Below, in pieces: positions 1 through 7,731 of a stretch of DNA of 43,383 nucleotides. This DNA is from Rhodospirillales bacterium (lineage in GTDB: Bacteria > Pseudomonadota > Alphaproteobacteria > Rhodospirillales > UBA2165): NCBI GenBank assembly GCA_022823235.1, contig JAJDXO010000060.1, positions 1 through 43,383 on the forward strand, read 5' to 3'. How positions within the stretch are numbered: the stretch's first letter is position 1; each line of letters begins with the position of its first letter. The translations under genes and the position numbers were made by a program. The notes below the pieces were generated by a model. The model searched no databases and had not been told where the DNA came from. It saw nothing but the letters and a program-made list of their open reading frames with translations.

Positions 1-198
1 ATGTGTGTGCATCGGACGAGGCCCGCAACGCACCCGGGGGACCGGGGAGCGCCACCGGAGGCCGGGTTCCTTCGCGCCGTGGCGGCGTTGCGTCACTCCG
101 TCCATGGCCGCCGATGGGCCGGCATCGCCGTTCGCGGCGCGCCTGGCCACGACACGAATTAACCCCGGTCAAATGGGTCAATCTGGCCGGATACTGCT
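1..198. other. Left-edge non-coding stretch
   Basis: I see no convincing gene here. Open frames run through it on the plus strand, but they are arginine- and proline-rich, lack a recognisable domain, and have no ribosome binding site. The adjacent minus-strand operon ends at base 199, so this is probably its 3' trailer plus spacer to a gene outside the window. Confidence 0.5.
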
Positions 199-537
199 CT
201 AAACCACGCCGAATAACCGGACCACGGCCAAGACGAAGCTCAGAACCAGGGTCGTCCGCGCGGCAATGCCCCACCAGCGCCAATTGCTGTTGGGCGCGCA
301 GCGCCAGATGACCACCGCGGCGTACAGGGCATAGACGAAGGACAGGGCAATTCCCAGCTGCCAGGGCAAAAACCCGGCATTGATCATCAGGAGGGCGAGT
401 GTCGATACCGCCCAACTGCCGAAGACGCCGACCACCCAATAGGCCCGCCACAGCCGCTCCTCTCCGCGCCAGAAGCTGACCAGGAAATGCCGGCGGCGGT
501 TCGGGGCGCCGGTCTGTTGGGGAATGTCGGCATTCAT
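199..537 (-). CDS. Small integral membrane protein of unknown function
   Basis: I do not recognise the family. From the ATG at 537 the protein is 112 residues. It has a short polar N-terminus containing an RRRH stretch, then FWRGEERLW, then about three hydrophobic segments (roughly residues 30-50, 55-75 and 88-108), consistent with an inner-membrane protein. The GEERLW...YW pattern before the first membrane helix looks like a family signature but I cannot name it. It follows mgtE by 27 bases on the same strand and is likely the last gene of the malic enzyme-mgtE operon. A TTG 12 bases further upstream is an alternative start. No Shine-Dalgarno sequence is obvious for either. Confidence 0.7.
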   Translation of the reverse strand: MNADIPQQTGAPNRRRHFLVSFWRGEERLWRAYWVVGVFGSWAVSTLALLMINAGFLPWQLGIALSFVYALYAAVVIWRCAPNSNWRWWGIAARTTLVLSFVLAVVRLFGVV

Positions 538-564
538 GACCAAATTCAATCCCGTGAACGGGCG

Positions 565-1968
565 TCAAAGCAGCAAAAGCGCCGCCAAACCAAGGAATAC
601 ATAAAACCCCACCACATCCGTGATCGACGTCAACAGCGCGCTGCCGGCGACCGCCGGATCGAATCCCATGCGCTGCAGCACCACCGGCAAGGCGCTGCCC
701 GCGAGCCCGGCGACCACCAGATTGATGATGATCGCCAACCCGATGACCCCGCCAAGCTCGAGACTGCCGAACCACGCCCAGGTCGCAAGTCCGATCATAA
801 CGGCGAACAGAATACCGTTGGCGAAACCGACCATGATTTCCTTGCCCACGGTGCGAAACGCGTTGGCGGGGGTAAGCTCGCGCATGGCAATGGCGCGCAC
901 GGCGACGGTCAGCGTTTGAACGCTGGCGGTGCCGCCCATGGCGGCCACCACCGGCATCAGGATCGCCAGAGCGACCATCTGCTCGATGGTGCCCTGAAAG
1001 ATGCCGACCACGGCGGCCGCCGCGCCGGCGGCGATCAGATGAATAAACAGCCAGGTCGAGCGTGAACGCACCGTTGCCCAGATGGCGGCATAGAGGTCGT
1101 CCTCCTCGCCGACGCCGGCCAGGCGCATGATGTCCTCCTCGTGCTCCTCGTGGATGACGTCGACCACGTCGTCGACGGTAATCACGCCGACCAGCCGGTT
1201 GGACTCATCGATCACCGGCGCGGAAATCAGGTCGCGCTGCCGGAACAGGAAAGCGACTTCCTCCTGGTCCATGGTCACCGGGATTTTCCGGAGCTCCGCC
1301 GACATGATGGCGTTCAGGGCGACGTGCCGCTGGGTCCGCAGCACCCGGCTCAGGGGAATGGTTCCCACCGGCTGGTGCCGGGGATCGACCAGATAGAGAT
1401 CGAAGAAATGCGTGGTGAGGTCCTCGGTCTCGCGCATGTAGTCGATGGCCTGGCCGACGGTCCAATGGCTGGGCACGGCAACGGTCTCGCGCTGCATCAG
1501 GCGGCCGGCGCTGTCCTCCGGATAGGACAGGCCTTCCTCGATCAGCGTCCGGTCGGCTTCGGACAGCGCATCCAGCACTTCGCGCTGTTCGTGGTCCTCC
1601 AGTTCCTCGACGACGTCGACGGCATCATCGGAGTCCATGCCGGCGACCACCTGCGCCACCTGGTCGAGGCCCAATTGATCGACCACGCCGTCGAGGACGG
1701 TTTCGTCGAGTTCGGCCATGACGTTGGGGTCGAAGTCGTCCGAGAGCAGCCGGACGAGCCGGTCGCGCTTGTCGCCCGGCAACCGCTCGATCAGATCGGC
1801 GACTTCGGCATGGTGGAGGAATTCGATGTATTCCCGCACCTCATCGATGTGGTTTTCGTCCAAAGCCTCGCTGACGGCGTGGACCGCGGCGTCCGGCAGG
1901 TGTCCCGCGGCCGACCCGGAGAGTCCGGTTTCGGGCTTTTCCTCGGTCTCCGTCGGCGAGTCGGCCAT
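565..1968 (-). CDS. mgtE: Magnesium transporter MgtE
   Basis: Mg2+ channel of the inner membrane, gated by cytoplasmic magnesium. The 467-residue protein has the full family layout: an acidic N-terminal superhelical MgtE_N domain (about 40-150) with repeated LPGDKRDRLVRLL-type helices, a pair of CBS domains (about 155-280, with APVIDESNRLVGVITVDDVVDVI in the second), a connecting helix rich in acidic residues (HEEHEEDIMRLAGVGEEDDLY), and a C-terminal membrane domain of five helices (about 300-467) containing PVVAAMGGTASVQTLTV, the conserved pore segment. The gene starts 10 bases after the stop of the malic enzyme gene, so the two are probably cotranscribed. I see no room for a magnesium riboswitch in that gap, so any control would be shared with the upstream gene. 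Confidence 0.96.
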   Translation of the reverse strand: MADSPTETEEKPETGLSGSAAGHLPDAAVHAVSEALDENHIDEVREYIEFLHHAEVADLIERLPGDKRDRLVRLLSDDFDPNVMAELDETVLDGVVDQLGLDQVAQVVAGMDSDDAVDVVEELEDHEQREVLDALSEADRTLIEEGLSYPEDSAGRLMQRETVAVPSHWTVGQAIDYMRETEDLTTHFFDLYLVDPRHQPVGTIPLSRVLRTQRHVALNAIMSAELRKIPVTMDQEEVAFLFRQRDLISAPVIDESNRLVGVITVDDVVDVIHEEHEEDIMRLAGVGEEDDLYAAIWATVRSRSTWLFIHLIAAGAAAAVVGIFQGTIEQMVALAILMPVVAAMGGTASVQTLTVAVRAIAMRELTPANAFRTVGKEIMVGFANGILFAVMIGLATWAWFGSLELGGVIGLAIIINLVVAGLAGSALPVVLQRMGFDPAVAGSALLTSITDVVGFYVFLGLAALLLL

Positions 1969-1978
1969 GACGCGGTTC

Positions 1979-4258
1979 CTAGATCAGCGTGCCCGCCTGC
2001 TGGGCTTCGACGACGGACAGCGCCGTCATGTTGACGATGCCCCGGACAGTAACCGATTCCTGCATCACGTGCGCGGTCTGTTTCATGCCCAGCAGCATGG
2101 GCCCGACGGCAACGCCGTCATTGAGCATGCGCAGCATGTTGTAGGCGATATTCGCCGCATCCAGCGACGGCATGATCAACAGGTTGGCCGACCCGCGAAG
2201 GGTGGAATCGGGCACCAGCCGGTCGCGGATCTCCTGCGACAGGGCGGCGTCGGCGTGCATCTCCCCGTCGATCTGCAAATCGGGCGCCATCCTGCGCACC
2301 AGCTTCAATGCCTCGCGCATCTTGGCCGCCGTCTCCCGTTGGGAGCTGCCGAAATTCGAATGAGACAGCAGCGCCGCCCTGGGTTCGATGCCGAACCGGC
2401 GAACCTCCTCCGCGGCCATGATCGTATAGTCCGCGATCTGCTCGGCGGTCGGTCCCGGATTGACGAACGGATCGCAGAGAAAGAACGTGCCCTTCGGCAG
2501 GAGCAGCATGGACAATGCCGCGGCCCGCTTCACGCCGTCGCGGACGCCGATGATCGAGAACAGCGGCGGCAGGTGCTGCGGGAAGCGGCCGGTCGCGCCG
2601 CACAGCAGGGCATCCGCCTCGCCCCGCTTGACCATCAGCGCCGCGATCACCGTCGTGTTGGTGCGGACGATGCGCCGGGCCTCGTTCCGGGAGCGCCCGT
2701 GACGGGCCGTGATGGAGTGGTACAGCTCCCAATATTCCCGGTATCGGGGGTCGCCCTCGGGGTCGACCAGCTCGAAGTGCTCGCCGATCTTCATTCTCAG
2801 CCCCAGCCGTTCGAGACGCATGGCCACCACGTCCCGCCGCCCGATGAGGATCGGCTCGACCAGCGCTTCGTCGAGGGCCTGCTGAACCGCCCGCAGGACC
2901 CGCGTCGACTCGCCTTCGGCATAAACCACCCGCTTGGGCGCCAGTTTGGCCTGGTCCAGCAGCGGCTTCATGACCAGGCCGGAGCGGAAAACGAACTCGT
3001 TGAGCCGCTGGTAATAGGCGTCGAAATCCTCGATCGGCCGGGTTGCGACGCCCGACTCCATGGCCGCCCTGGCGACCGCCGGCGCCAGCTTGCCGAGCAG
3101 GCGCGGATCGAAGGGCTTGGGAATCAGGTATTCGGGCCCGAAGTTGAGCTCCTGCCCGCCATAGGCCTGGGCGACGATTTCATCGGCCTCGGCGCGGGCC
3201 AGTTCGGCCAGCGCCTTCACGCACGCCGCCTTCATTTCCTCGTTGATGGCGGTCGCGCCCGCATCCATGGCGCCCCGGAACAGGTAGGGGAAGCACAGGA
3301 CGTTGTTGACCTGGTTCGGGTAGTCGCTGCGCCCGGTGGCGATAATCGCGTCGGGACGCGCCTTCCTGGCCGCCTCGGGACGGATTTCCGGCTCCGGATT
3401 GGCCAGCGCCATGATCACCGGTTTCTCGGCCATCTTCTTTACCATCGCCGGCTTCAGAACGCCGGGGGCCGACAGCCCCAGAAACACATCGGCGCCGTCG
3501 ATGGCCTCGGAGAGTTTCCTCTGTTCGGTCCTGCGCGCGTACCGGGCGTTGTACTCGTTCATCTCCTTCTCGCGGCCTTCGTGGATGACGCCCGCGATGT
3601 CGGTAACGATGACGTTGTTTTTCCTGAGCCCCATGTGGCAGAGGAGATCGAGGCATGCGAGGGCGGCGGCGCCGGCGCCGGACGTGACCAGCTTCACGCG
3701 GCTCAATTTCTTGCCGACGATTTCGAGACCGTTGAGGATCGCGGCGGCGACGATGATGGCCGTGCCGTGCTGGTCGTCGTGCATCACCGGAATGTTCATC
3801 CGCTCCTTCAGCGCCTGCTCGACGATGAAGCAGTCCGGCGCCTTGATGTCCTCCAGATTGATGCCGCCGAAGGTCGGCTCCAATGCCGCGATGACGTCGA
3901 CCAGCTTGTGGGGATCGCTCTCGTCGATCTCGATGTCGAAGACGTCCACGTTGGCGAACTTCTTGAACAGCCCGGCCTTGCCCTCCATCACCGGCTTGGA
4001 GGCCAGCGCGCCTATGTTGCCGAGACCCAGGACCGCGGAACCGTTGGAGACCACCGCGACCAGGTTGCCGCGCGAGGTCAGGTTGGCGGCTTCGGCCGGA
4101 TCCTTGTGGATCGACATGCTCGCCGCCGCGACCCCCGGCGTATAGGCCAGCGACAGGTCGTGCTGGTTGGCCAGCGGCTTGGTGGTGGTGACGGCGATCT
4201 TCCCGGGCCGCGGATAACGGTGGTAATCCAGGGCTTCTTCGTCGAATTGGTCGGCCAT
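1979..4258 (-). CDS. maeB: NADP-dependent malic enzyme with C-terminal phosphotransacetylase-like domain
   Basis: Oxidative decarboxylation of malate to pyruvate with NADP, linking the TCA cycle to pyruvate and NADPH. The ATG at 4258 is chosen because it has GGGAG seven bases upstream and gives 759 residues, the usual length; an upstream in-frame ATG at 4342 adds 28 unlikely residues. N-terminal malic domain: LAYTPGVA (38-45), the Tyr being catalytic, then FGGINLEDI for metal binding and HDDQHGTA. A Rossmann NAD(P) domain follows ([30 protein letters not shown]). From about residue 430 onward it matches phosphate acetyl/butyryltransferases ([20 protein letters not shown]); in this family the tail is regulatory, sensing acetyl-CoA, rather than a proven transferase. 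First gene of an operon with mgtE. Confidence 0.96.
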   Translation of the reverse strand: MADQFDEEALDYHRYPRPGKIAVTTTKPLANQHDLSLAYTPGVAAASMSIHKDPAEAANLTSRGNLVAVVSNGSAVLGLGNIGALASKPVMEGKAGLFKKFANVDVFDIEIDESDPHKLVDVIAALEPTFGGINLEDIKAPDCFIVEQALKERMNIPVMHDDQHGTAIIVAAAILNGLEIVGKKLSRVKLVTSGAGAAALACLDLLCHMGLRKNNVIVTDIAGVIHEGREKEMNEYNARYARRTEQRKLSEAIDGADVFLGLSAPGVLKPAMVKKMAEKPVIMALANPEPEIRPEAARKARPDAIIATGRSDYPNQVNNVLCFPYLFRGAMDAGATAINEEMKAACVKALAELARAEADEIVAQAYGGQELNFGPEYLIPKPFDPRLLGKLAPAVARAAMESGVATRPIEDFDAYYQRLNEFVFRSGLVMKPLLDQAKLAPKRVVYAEGESTRVLRAVQQALDEALVEPILIGRRDVVAMRLERLGLRMKIGEHFELVDPEGDPRYREYWELYHSITARHGRSRNEARRIVRTNTTVIAALMVKRGEADALLCGATGRFPQHLPPLFSIIGVRDGVKRAAALSMLLLPKGTFFLCDPFVNPGPTAEQIADYTIMAAEEVRRFGIEPRAALLSHSNFGSSQRETAAKMREALKLVRRMAPDLQIDGEMHADAALSQEIRDRLVPDSTLRGSANLLIMPSLDAANIAYNMLRMLNDGVAVGPMLLGMKQTAHVMQESVTVRGIVNMTALSVVEAQQAGTLI

Positions 4259-4450
4259 GTCGTCTCCCGGCGCGTCTCGGAACGGCTCCTCGACCGCCAT
4301 TCTATCCGGCGGTGTTGACGTCAGTATGACAGTCTTCAACATTCAAGAAAGCCCGCAAGCGGCGGCCGGGGCGACCGCCGGCCATGCACCGGACGCATAT
4401 CGGTAAGTCGTTGAAATCATTCAAACCCCCAAAAATGACTGTTTTCGGGG

Positions 4451-4490
4451 GAATGGACATTTATGGACATTCATGGACATTTGATGACAT
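4451..4490. repeat. Three and a half tandem decamers (consensus NNATGGACAT)
   Basis: Bases 4451-4480 are three consecutive 10-base units each ending ATGGACAT; the fourth unit (4481-4490) is a degenerate copy ending GATGACAT. The 10-base period places the units on one helix face. The repeats sit at the left edge of the AT-richer island, so they may be recombinase arm sites, iterons or an operator; the sequence does not distinguish these. Confidence 0.8.
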
Positions 4491-4557
4491 CCGTTTGGGA
4501 GGTACCCCCCAAATAGTTCGTACAAAATTGCATAGCGAACCCTCCAATACACAAAAC

Positions 4558-4579
4558 GCCGCCCCGATGAGGGGGCGGC
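4558..4579 (-). terminator. GC-rich hairpin with terminator character on the minus strand
   Basis: A perfect 8-base-pair stem, GCCGCCCC at 4558-4565 with GGGGCGGC at 4572-4579, around a six-base loop. On the minus strand it is followed by GTTTTG, giving intrinsic-terminator character. No minus-strand gene is visible just upstream, so it may be left from a lost gene or insulate the malic enzyme promoter from transcription out of the island. Confidence 0.5.
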
Positions 4580-4657
4580 TGTCGCCTATACATTTAGTTC
4601 GTGCGCGGGCGGGCGCAAGGGGGGAAACACAAGTCGTCATGCCCGGACTTGCTCGCG

Positions 4658-4663
4658 TATAGT
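4658..4663 (+). promoter_or_regulatory. Possible -10 box for the YejK-like/RelA operon
   Basis: TATAGT lies 38 bases before the ATG at 4702 and an AGGGGG ribosome binding site lies between them. No good -35 hexamer is found at 16-18 bases upstream, so this is weak evidence for the promoter of the two-gene operon. Confidence 0.3.
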
Positions 4664-4701
4664 GCGAAAGCTAGATTGCTTGCTCTTTCAGGGGGATACG
4701 C

Positions 4702-5718
4702 ATGGCGGTGCAAAATATACATACCTTCTTGGTACATCCGAGAAAGGGCTCCGAAGATGAAGCAGATATTCAGGGGACCAATTTGGACCTCAATGGTCGC
4801 CTCTTCGATCTATTGAACGATATCTACAATCGATCCGACGCGGAGTGCGACATTGATATCAAGTTCACCCACACCCCGGATGGCGTCCAACAGAATGATT
4901 GCCGGGACCTCGTTCGCCAATACGCAGGAAGCCCAACAAAGGCCAGAGGAAGAGCCATCGCGCGACGGCTTGAGGCGAATACAGATAAGCGGTCGGGGCT
5001 AGGGTTGCTATTTCTGATCGCAGGACAAGAAGGCAACCGAAGGAAATTGTTAATCTCGCGTTTCCCCACCGATGTGGCGATCTACGTTGAGGAGGACCCG
5101 CAAGCCTTCACCGTGGAATTCCTCGAACGGGTGTTCATGAAGAATAGGGCCTCCTATAAGGCCGTAATGTACAGCGACAATTCGGTCGACGCAGGCTTTT
5201 GGAAAGGAAAAGCCACCGACAAACAGCTAAACAGCCAGTCTGGAGAACCGTCAAATTATTGGATCGCGGATTTTCTTGCCTCTGAGTTTACGGTTACGGC
5301 GGCGGCGGGCACCCGCCGTCTGGCATCAGCGTTTCGCAGCGCTATTGAGAAGGCCGACCTTGATCTAAAGCAAGAAATTATGGCTGCGGCGACCCTGAGC
5401 GCTGGACTGGCGGGGCAGAGAACGAGCATCGAGAATGTGGCCCAACGGTTTGGACTATCCCCCGCCGCCCAGCAAGCAATCGCTGGAGAGTTGAAGAACC
5501 CGCGAACGGCGCGGGAAATGTTTCAATTTGACTTAGCTGAATTCAATAGACTTGCGGCCTTCAAAACAACCGAACTCAGCAATAACGGAATTTTGACGGC
5601 TCCATCGGCAAATTTTGACGATATCTTTCACCGGGAGGTGGTGGACGAAGCTACCGGCCAGATACGAATCACCACGGAGGGCAAGGTCATAAATGAAAAG
5701 CTCAAGTCAAAACCTTGA
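4702..5718 (+). CDS. YejK/NdpA-like (nucleoid-associated protein-like) protein
   Basis: 338 residues, start supported by AGGGGG nine bases before the ATG. The arrangement resembles the 37-kDa nucleoid-associated YejK/NdpA family: a central beta-rich core (about 100-160) with LGLLFLIAG, KLLISRFPTDVAIYVEED, then EFLERVFMKNRASYKAVMY and GFWKGKATDKQLN; a helical region beginning YWIADFLASEFTVT (about 186); and a C-terminal segment FKTTELSNNGILTAPSANFDDIF. Length also matches E. coli YejK (335). The match is by remembered pattern, so the family call is tentative. It overlaps the following RelA/SpoT-domain gene by 26 bases, so the two are translated as a pair. A DNA-associated partner for a nucleotide synthetase is an inference from this coupling; it could be an antitoxin, sensor or unrelated cargo. 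Confidence 0.6.
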   Translation: MAVQNIHTFLVHPRKGSEDEADIQGTNLDLNGRLFDLLNDIYNRSDAECDIDIKFTHTPDGVQQNDCRDLVRQYAGSPTKARGRAIARRLEANTDKRSGLGLLFLIAGQEGNRRKLLISRFPTDVAIYVEEDPQAFTVEFLERVFMKNRASYKAVMYSDNSVDAGFWKGKATDKQLNSQSGEPSNYWIADFLASEFTVTAAAGTRRLASAFRSAIEKADLDLKQEIMAAATLSAGLAGQRTSIENVAQRFGLSPAAQQAIAGELKNPRTAREMFQFDLAEFNRLAAFKTTELSNNGILTAPSANFDDIFHREVVDEATGQIRITTEGKVINEKLKSKP

Positions 5719-6325
5719 GGCGGTGGGGGCGGAATACCGCCGTCGATACGAAGAGGTGTTGCCACGGCTAGCCGAAGGCCTAGAAGGACTGATTACCGAA
5801 TATATGGAGAGCATGCCTCGAATAGACCGCATATCTGCACGACCGAAGGGTATTGATCGGTTTGTCAACAAGGCCGCCGCTACCAACGAAGACGGAAACC
5901 TCATATACACGGAACCGATAAGTCAAATTCAGGATCAGCTAGGAGCGAGGATTGTTGTCTTCTACCAGTCCGATGTTGATGCCGTTGAGGCAACGGTTCG
6001 TAAATACTTCACGGCAATTGAATACCAAAAAATTGTTCCTGACCTAGAGTCTGAGTTTGGTTACTTCGGACACCATCTGGTTTTGGTGCTACCGACCGAC
6101 ATCATTCAAGACGACATGGACAATGAGCTGCTACCCGACTTCTTTGAATTGCAAATCAAAACGCTATTTCAACACGCATGGTCGGAAGCGAACCATGATC
6201 TTGCCTACAAACCCGGAGAAATCCCGCTCACCTCAGAGCAGAAGCGACTTGTTGCCTTCACCTCTGCCCAGGCGTGGGGAGCAGATCATATATTTGATCG
6301 GCTATTTGAAGAGCGAACCGCCTAA
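5693..6325 (+). CDS. RelA/SpoT-domain nucleotide pyrophosphokinase-like protein (candidate toxSAS)
   Basis: 210 residues, single domain with no hydrolase, TGS or ACT domain. Synthetase motifs are in order: ARPKGIDRF (49-57; counterpart of the RxKxxxS loop), DQLGARIVVF (81-90; DxxGxRI), GYFGHH (123-128; the GYxSxH substrate-stacking loop), and FELQIKTLFQHAWSEANHDLAYK (151-173; the ExQIRT metal-binding glutamate and HAW.E..HDL.YK signature). All key positions seem occupied, so an active (p)ppGpp- or pyrophosphorylating enzyme is plausible. Small RelA/SpoT enzymes act either as alarmone synthetases or as toxins (toxSAS) that make ppApp or pyrophosphorylate tRNA; I cannot tell which. It begins inside the upstream YejK-like gene with GGAGGG 11 bases before the ATG, indicating coupling, and ends 39 bases from the convergent clamp-motif gene. 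Confidence 0.85.
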   Translation: MKSSSQNLEAVGAEYRRRYEEVLPRLAEGLEGLITEYMESMPRIDRISARPKGIDRFVNKAAATNEDGNLIYTEPISQIQDQLGARIVVFYQSDVDAVEATVRKYFTAIEYQKIVPDLESEFGYFGHHLVLVLPTDIIQDDMDNELLPDFFELQIKTLFQHAWSEANHDLAYKPGEIPLTSEQKRLVAFTSAQAWGADHIFDRLFEERTA

Positions 6326-6364
6326 GAAGTTACGGCGGGGTATGGGCTGAGGGGCTTCCTGCGT

Positions 6365-7102
6365 CTACCGCTTGAACAGGTCAGGCTGATTGGGATCAAA
6401 TGGCCGGTCGTCGTCCCTGTCTTCTCGCCTCGACTTCCTATCAATTTCTTCTTGCGCCTTGTAGAAGCCCTCAGCGAACGCGGCCAACATCTCGACAACT
6501 TCCTCCTCCGGGATGACGGGAATTTTTGACGCATCGTGGACGACAAGCTCTCGTTCCTTTGACCCTTTCGGTGCGCTGAAATCGAGAACCTCAAACTGGG
6601 CATCTTCAAGGTCGGGGTCATCACGAAGCATCTCTTTGACGAGTGTCGTAAACAGCGCTAGCCGTTTATCCGTAAGCGGGTTTCTCTTCCAAAAGCTGAA
6701 CCACGGGAAGAAAGTCTGGCCCCCGATCCCGTAGAAGATGGGCGGCCTGAAAGGAACCATAAGGCCGCGACCGGCGGAATAATATCTAGTGCTCACGGGC
6801 TGAATATAGTCTGGCCTTATGCCATCGAAGTGGTTTCGAATAAGCGGCAGCACCTCAAGAAAGTTGTCCCGTATTTTCTCCCGGCCCACGCCCCGCTTGA
6901 TGCCTTCAACTATGTCGTCATAGGGCTGGCCAAAAAGCAGTAGGTCCCGAACCGCGCTGAACAAAGCCTGATAGCTGAAGGTCGGTGAGTTTTCCGCCAG
7001 CTTCACATACTCTTTGGTTATCAACTGCGGACTATCGAACCAAGTCCGGGCGAGGTGTTGCAGGGAAGGGACACTCAAACGCTTTGCCATCTCGGGTCTC
7101 AT
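6365..7102 (-). CDS. Unknown protein paired with Panacea gene; C-terminal clamp-binding-like motif (SocB-like candidate)
   Basis: I do not recognise a fold in the body of this protein. The start at 7102 is set by a 4-base ATGA overlap with the stop of the upstream Panacea gene and gives 245 residues; a longer frame to 7210 would overlap the Panacea gene by about 110 bases and is unlikely. Visible features are a basic N-terminus, LARTWFDSPQLITKEY, an aromatic-rich middle (RPPIFYGIGGQTFFPWFSFW, about 128-147), an acidic region, and a charged linker EEIDRKSRREDRDDDR before the final residues FDPNQPDLFKR. QPDLF (239-243) fits the pentapeptide QLxLF/QxDLF used to bind the DnaN sliding clamp. With a Panacea (SocA-like) partner this recalls Caulobacter SocB, a toxin that binds DnaN. 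The toxin role is inference. Confidence 0.7.
   Translation of the reverse strand: MRPEMAKRLSVPSLQHLARTWFDSPQLITKEYVKLAENSPTFSYQALFSAVRDLLLFGQPYDDIVEGIKRGVGREKIRDNFLEVLPLIRNHFDGIRPDYIQPVSTRYYSAGRGLMVPFRPPIFYGIGGQTFFPWFSFWKRNPLTDKRLALFTTLVKEMLRDDPDLEDAQFEVLDFSAPKGSKERELVVHDASKIPVIPEEEVVEMLAAFAEGFYKAQEEIDRKSRREDRDDDRPFDPNQPDLFKR
6374..6388 (-). other. Codons for the QPDLF clamp-binding-like motif
   Basis: CAG CCT GAC CTG TTC on the minus strand encode QPDLF two codons before the end of the protein. It follows a charged, probably disordered stretch (SRREDRDDDRPFDPN), the usual setting for a short linear DnaN-binding motif at a chain end. Confidence 0.55.
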
Positions 7103-7599
7103 TGCATCATGAAGGGTGGTGGGCGCTTTGAGTAGAACGCCGAAATATTTTCGTTCTCCAATTTCATACCTGGGTTGACTTTGCCTTCGTGGTTCCAGGC
7201 TCGCTCCCAAGGTCCTCCCGGGACGTGGCTGAGTTTGCGCAGTTGACTTGCCGACAGCCGCCCATAAAAGGCGACCAGCCTCGTGAGAAGTTCCTGCGTC
7301 TGGTTATCAAAAGCGTACTCTGCTGTGACACGGTTACCCGTCATTTTATCAATTTTCATGGCCCGTTTCGTAATCGGACCATCCCCAAACTCCTTAAACT
7401 CACGGTACAGATATTGCAGTACCGGTCCGTGCTCCCATGCTTCAAAGTTGTGCCGCACAAGAGGACGGCGATGGTCGATCAACGACCACACATGGCAGAA
7501 GAAAACAATTTTCTGGAGGGCCATATTTGAGACGGGCTGGCCAATTTGGTCGCAGAAATCTAGGATAAAATTGGCTATTTCACGTCCATCGTGGCTCAT
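7099..7599 (-). CDS. Panacea-domain (DUF4065, SocA-like) antitoxin-type protein
   Basis: 166 residues from the ATG at 7599, which has GGAGAA upstream. Panacea signature: a helical start REIANFILDFCDQ, then NMALQKIVFFCHVWSL (25-40; the family's LQKLLYFAHGWHL), FEAWEHGPVLQYLYREFKEFG (about 52-72; the FEAWxYGPV..LY.EF block), and a distal helix region ELLTRLVAFYGRLSASQLRKLSH. Panacea is known as an antitoxin domain that neutralises many unrelated toxins, including RelA/SpoT-type toxSAS, and as SocA, an adaptor that delivers SocB to ClpXP. Its stop overlaps the next gene's start (ATGA), the arrangement expected of an antitoxin-first operon. A promoter lies just upstream. Confidence 0.9.
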   Translation of the reverse strand: MSHDGREIANFILDFCDQIGQPVSNMALQKIVFFCHVWSLIDHRRPLVRHNFEAWEHGPVLQYLYREFKEFGDGPITKRAMKIDKMTGNRVTAEYAFDNQTQELLTRLVAFYGRLSASQLRKLSHVPGGPWERAWNHEGKVNPGMKLENENISAFYSKRPPPFMMQ

Positions 7600-7621
7600 T
7601 ATCGTTCTTCTCCACACGCAA

Positions 7622-7649
7622 AGTATAGTGGCTTCTCGCCGACATTCAA
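7622..7649 (-). promoter_or_regulatory. Sigma-70 type promoter of the Panacea operon
   Basis: On the minus strand TTGAAT (7649-7644) and TATACT (7627-7622) are separated by 16 bases. The predicted start, near 7615, leaves a leader of about 15 bases with a GGAGAA ribosome binding site before the ATG at 7599. The good match and short leader suit an antitoxin gene. Confidence 0.65.
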
Positions 7650-7731
7650 CAAGATATTGTGCCAGAAGCGCCCTATAAGCCCTTGGAATGATTGGGCAAA
7701 TTTGGCCCACAAATATTGCTTATGATCATAG

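Larger units (their letters stand above)
4259..4701. other. Gene-free left flank of the accessory island
   Basis: 443 bases without a convincing gene. The first ~130 bases are GC-rich core sequence carrying the malic enzyme leader. From about 4400 the composition turns AT-richer. The stretch contains an imperfect inverted repeat of C-runs and A-runs (about 4425-4450), decamer repeats at 4451-4490, a strong GC hairpin at 4558-4579, and a TATAGT box at 4658-4663 ahead of the next gene. A 92-codon open frame (4384-4662) lacks a ribosome binding site and crosses the repeats, so I do not call it. Confidence 0.6.

Noticed and set aside
1969-1978. Magnesium riboswitch before mgtE
   Set aside because: The gap to the malic enzyme gene is 10 bases; no leader exists.
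1718-4318. 866-codon plus-strand open frame opposite maeB
   Set aside because: Antisense to a clear malic enzyme gene; arginine/histidine/glycine-rich with no domain, typical of shadow frames in GC-rich DNA.
4384-4662. 92-codon frame in the island's left flank
   Set aside because: No ribosome binding site, crosses the decamer repeats and the terminator-like hairpin, and no family resemblance.
6365-7210. Longer 281-residue version of the clamp-motif protein
   Set aside because: Would overlap the Panacea gene by over 100 bases; the ATGA start at 7102 is the natural coupled start.
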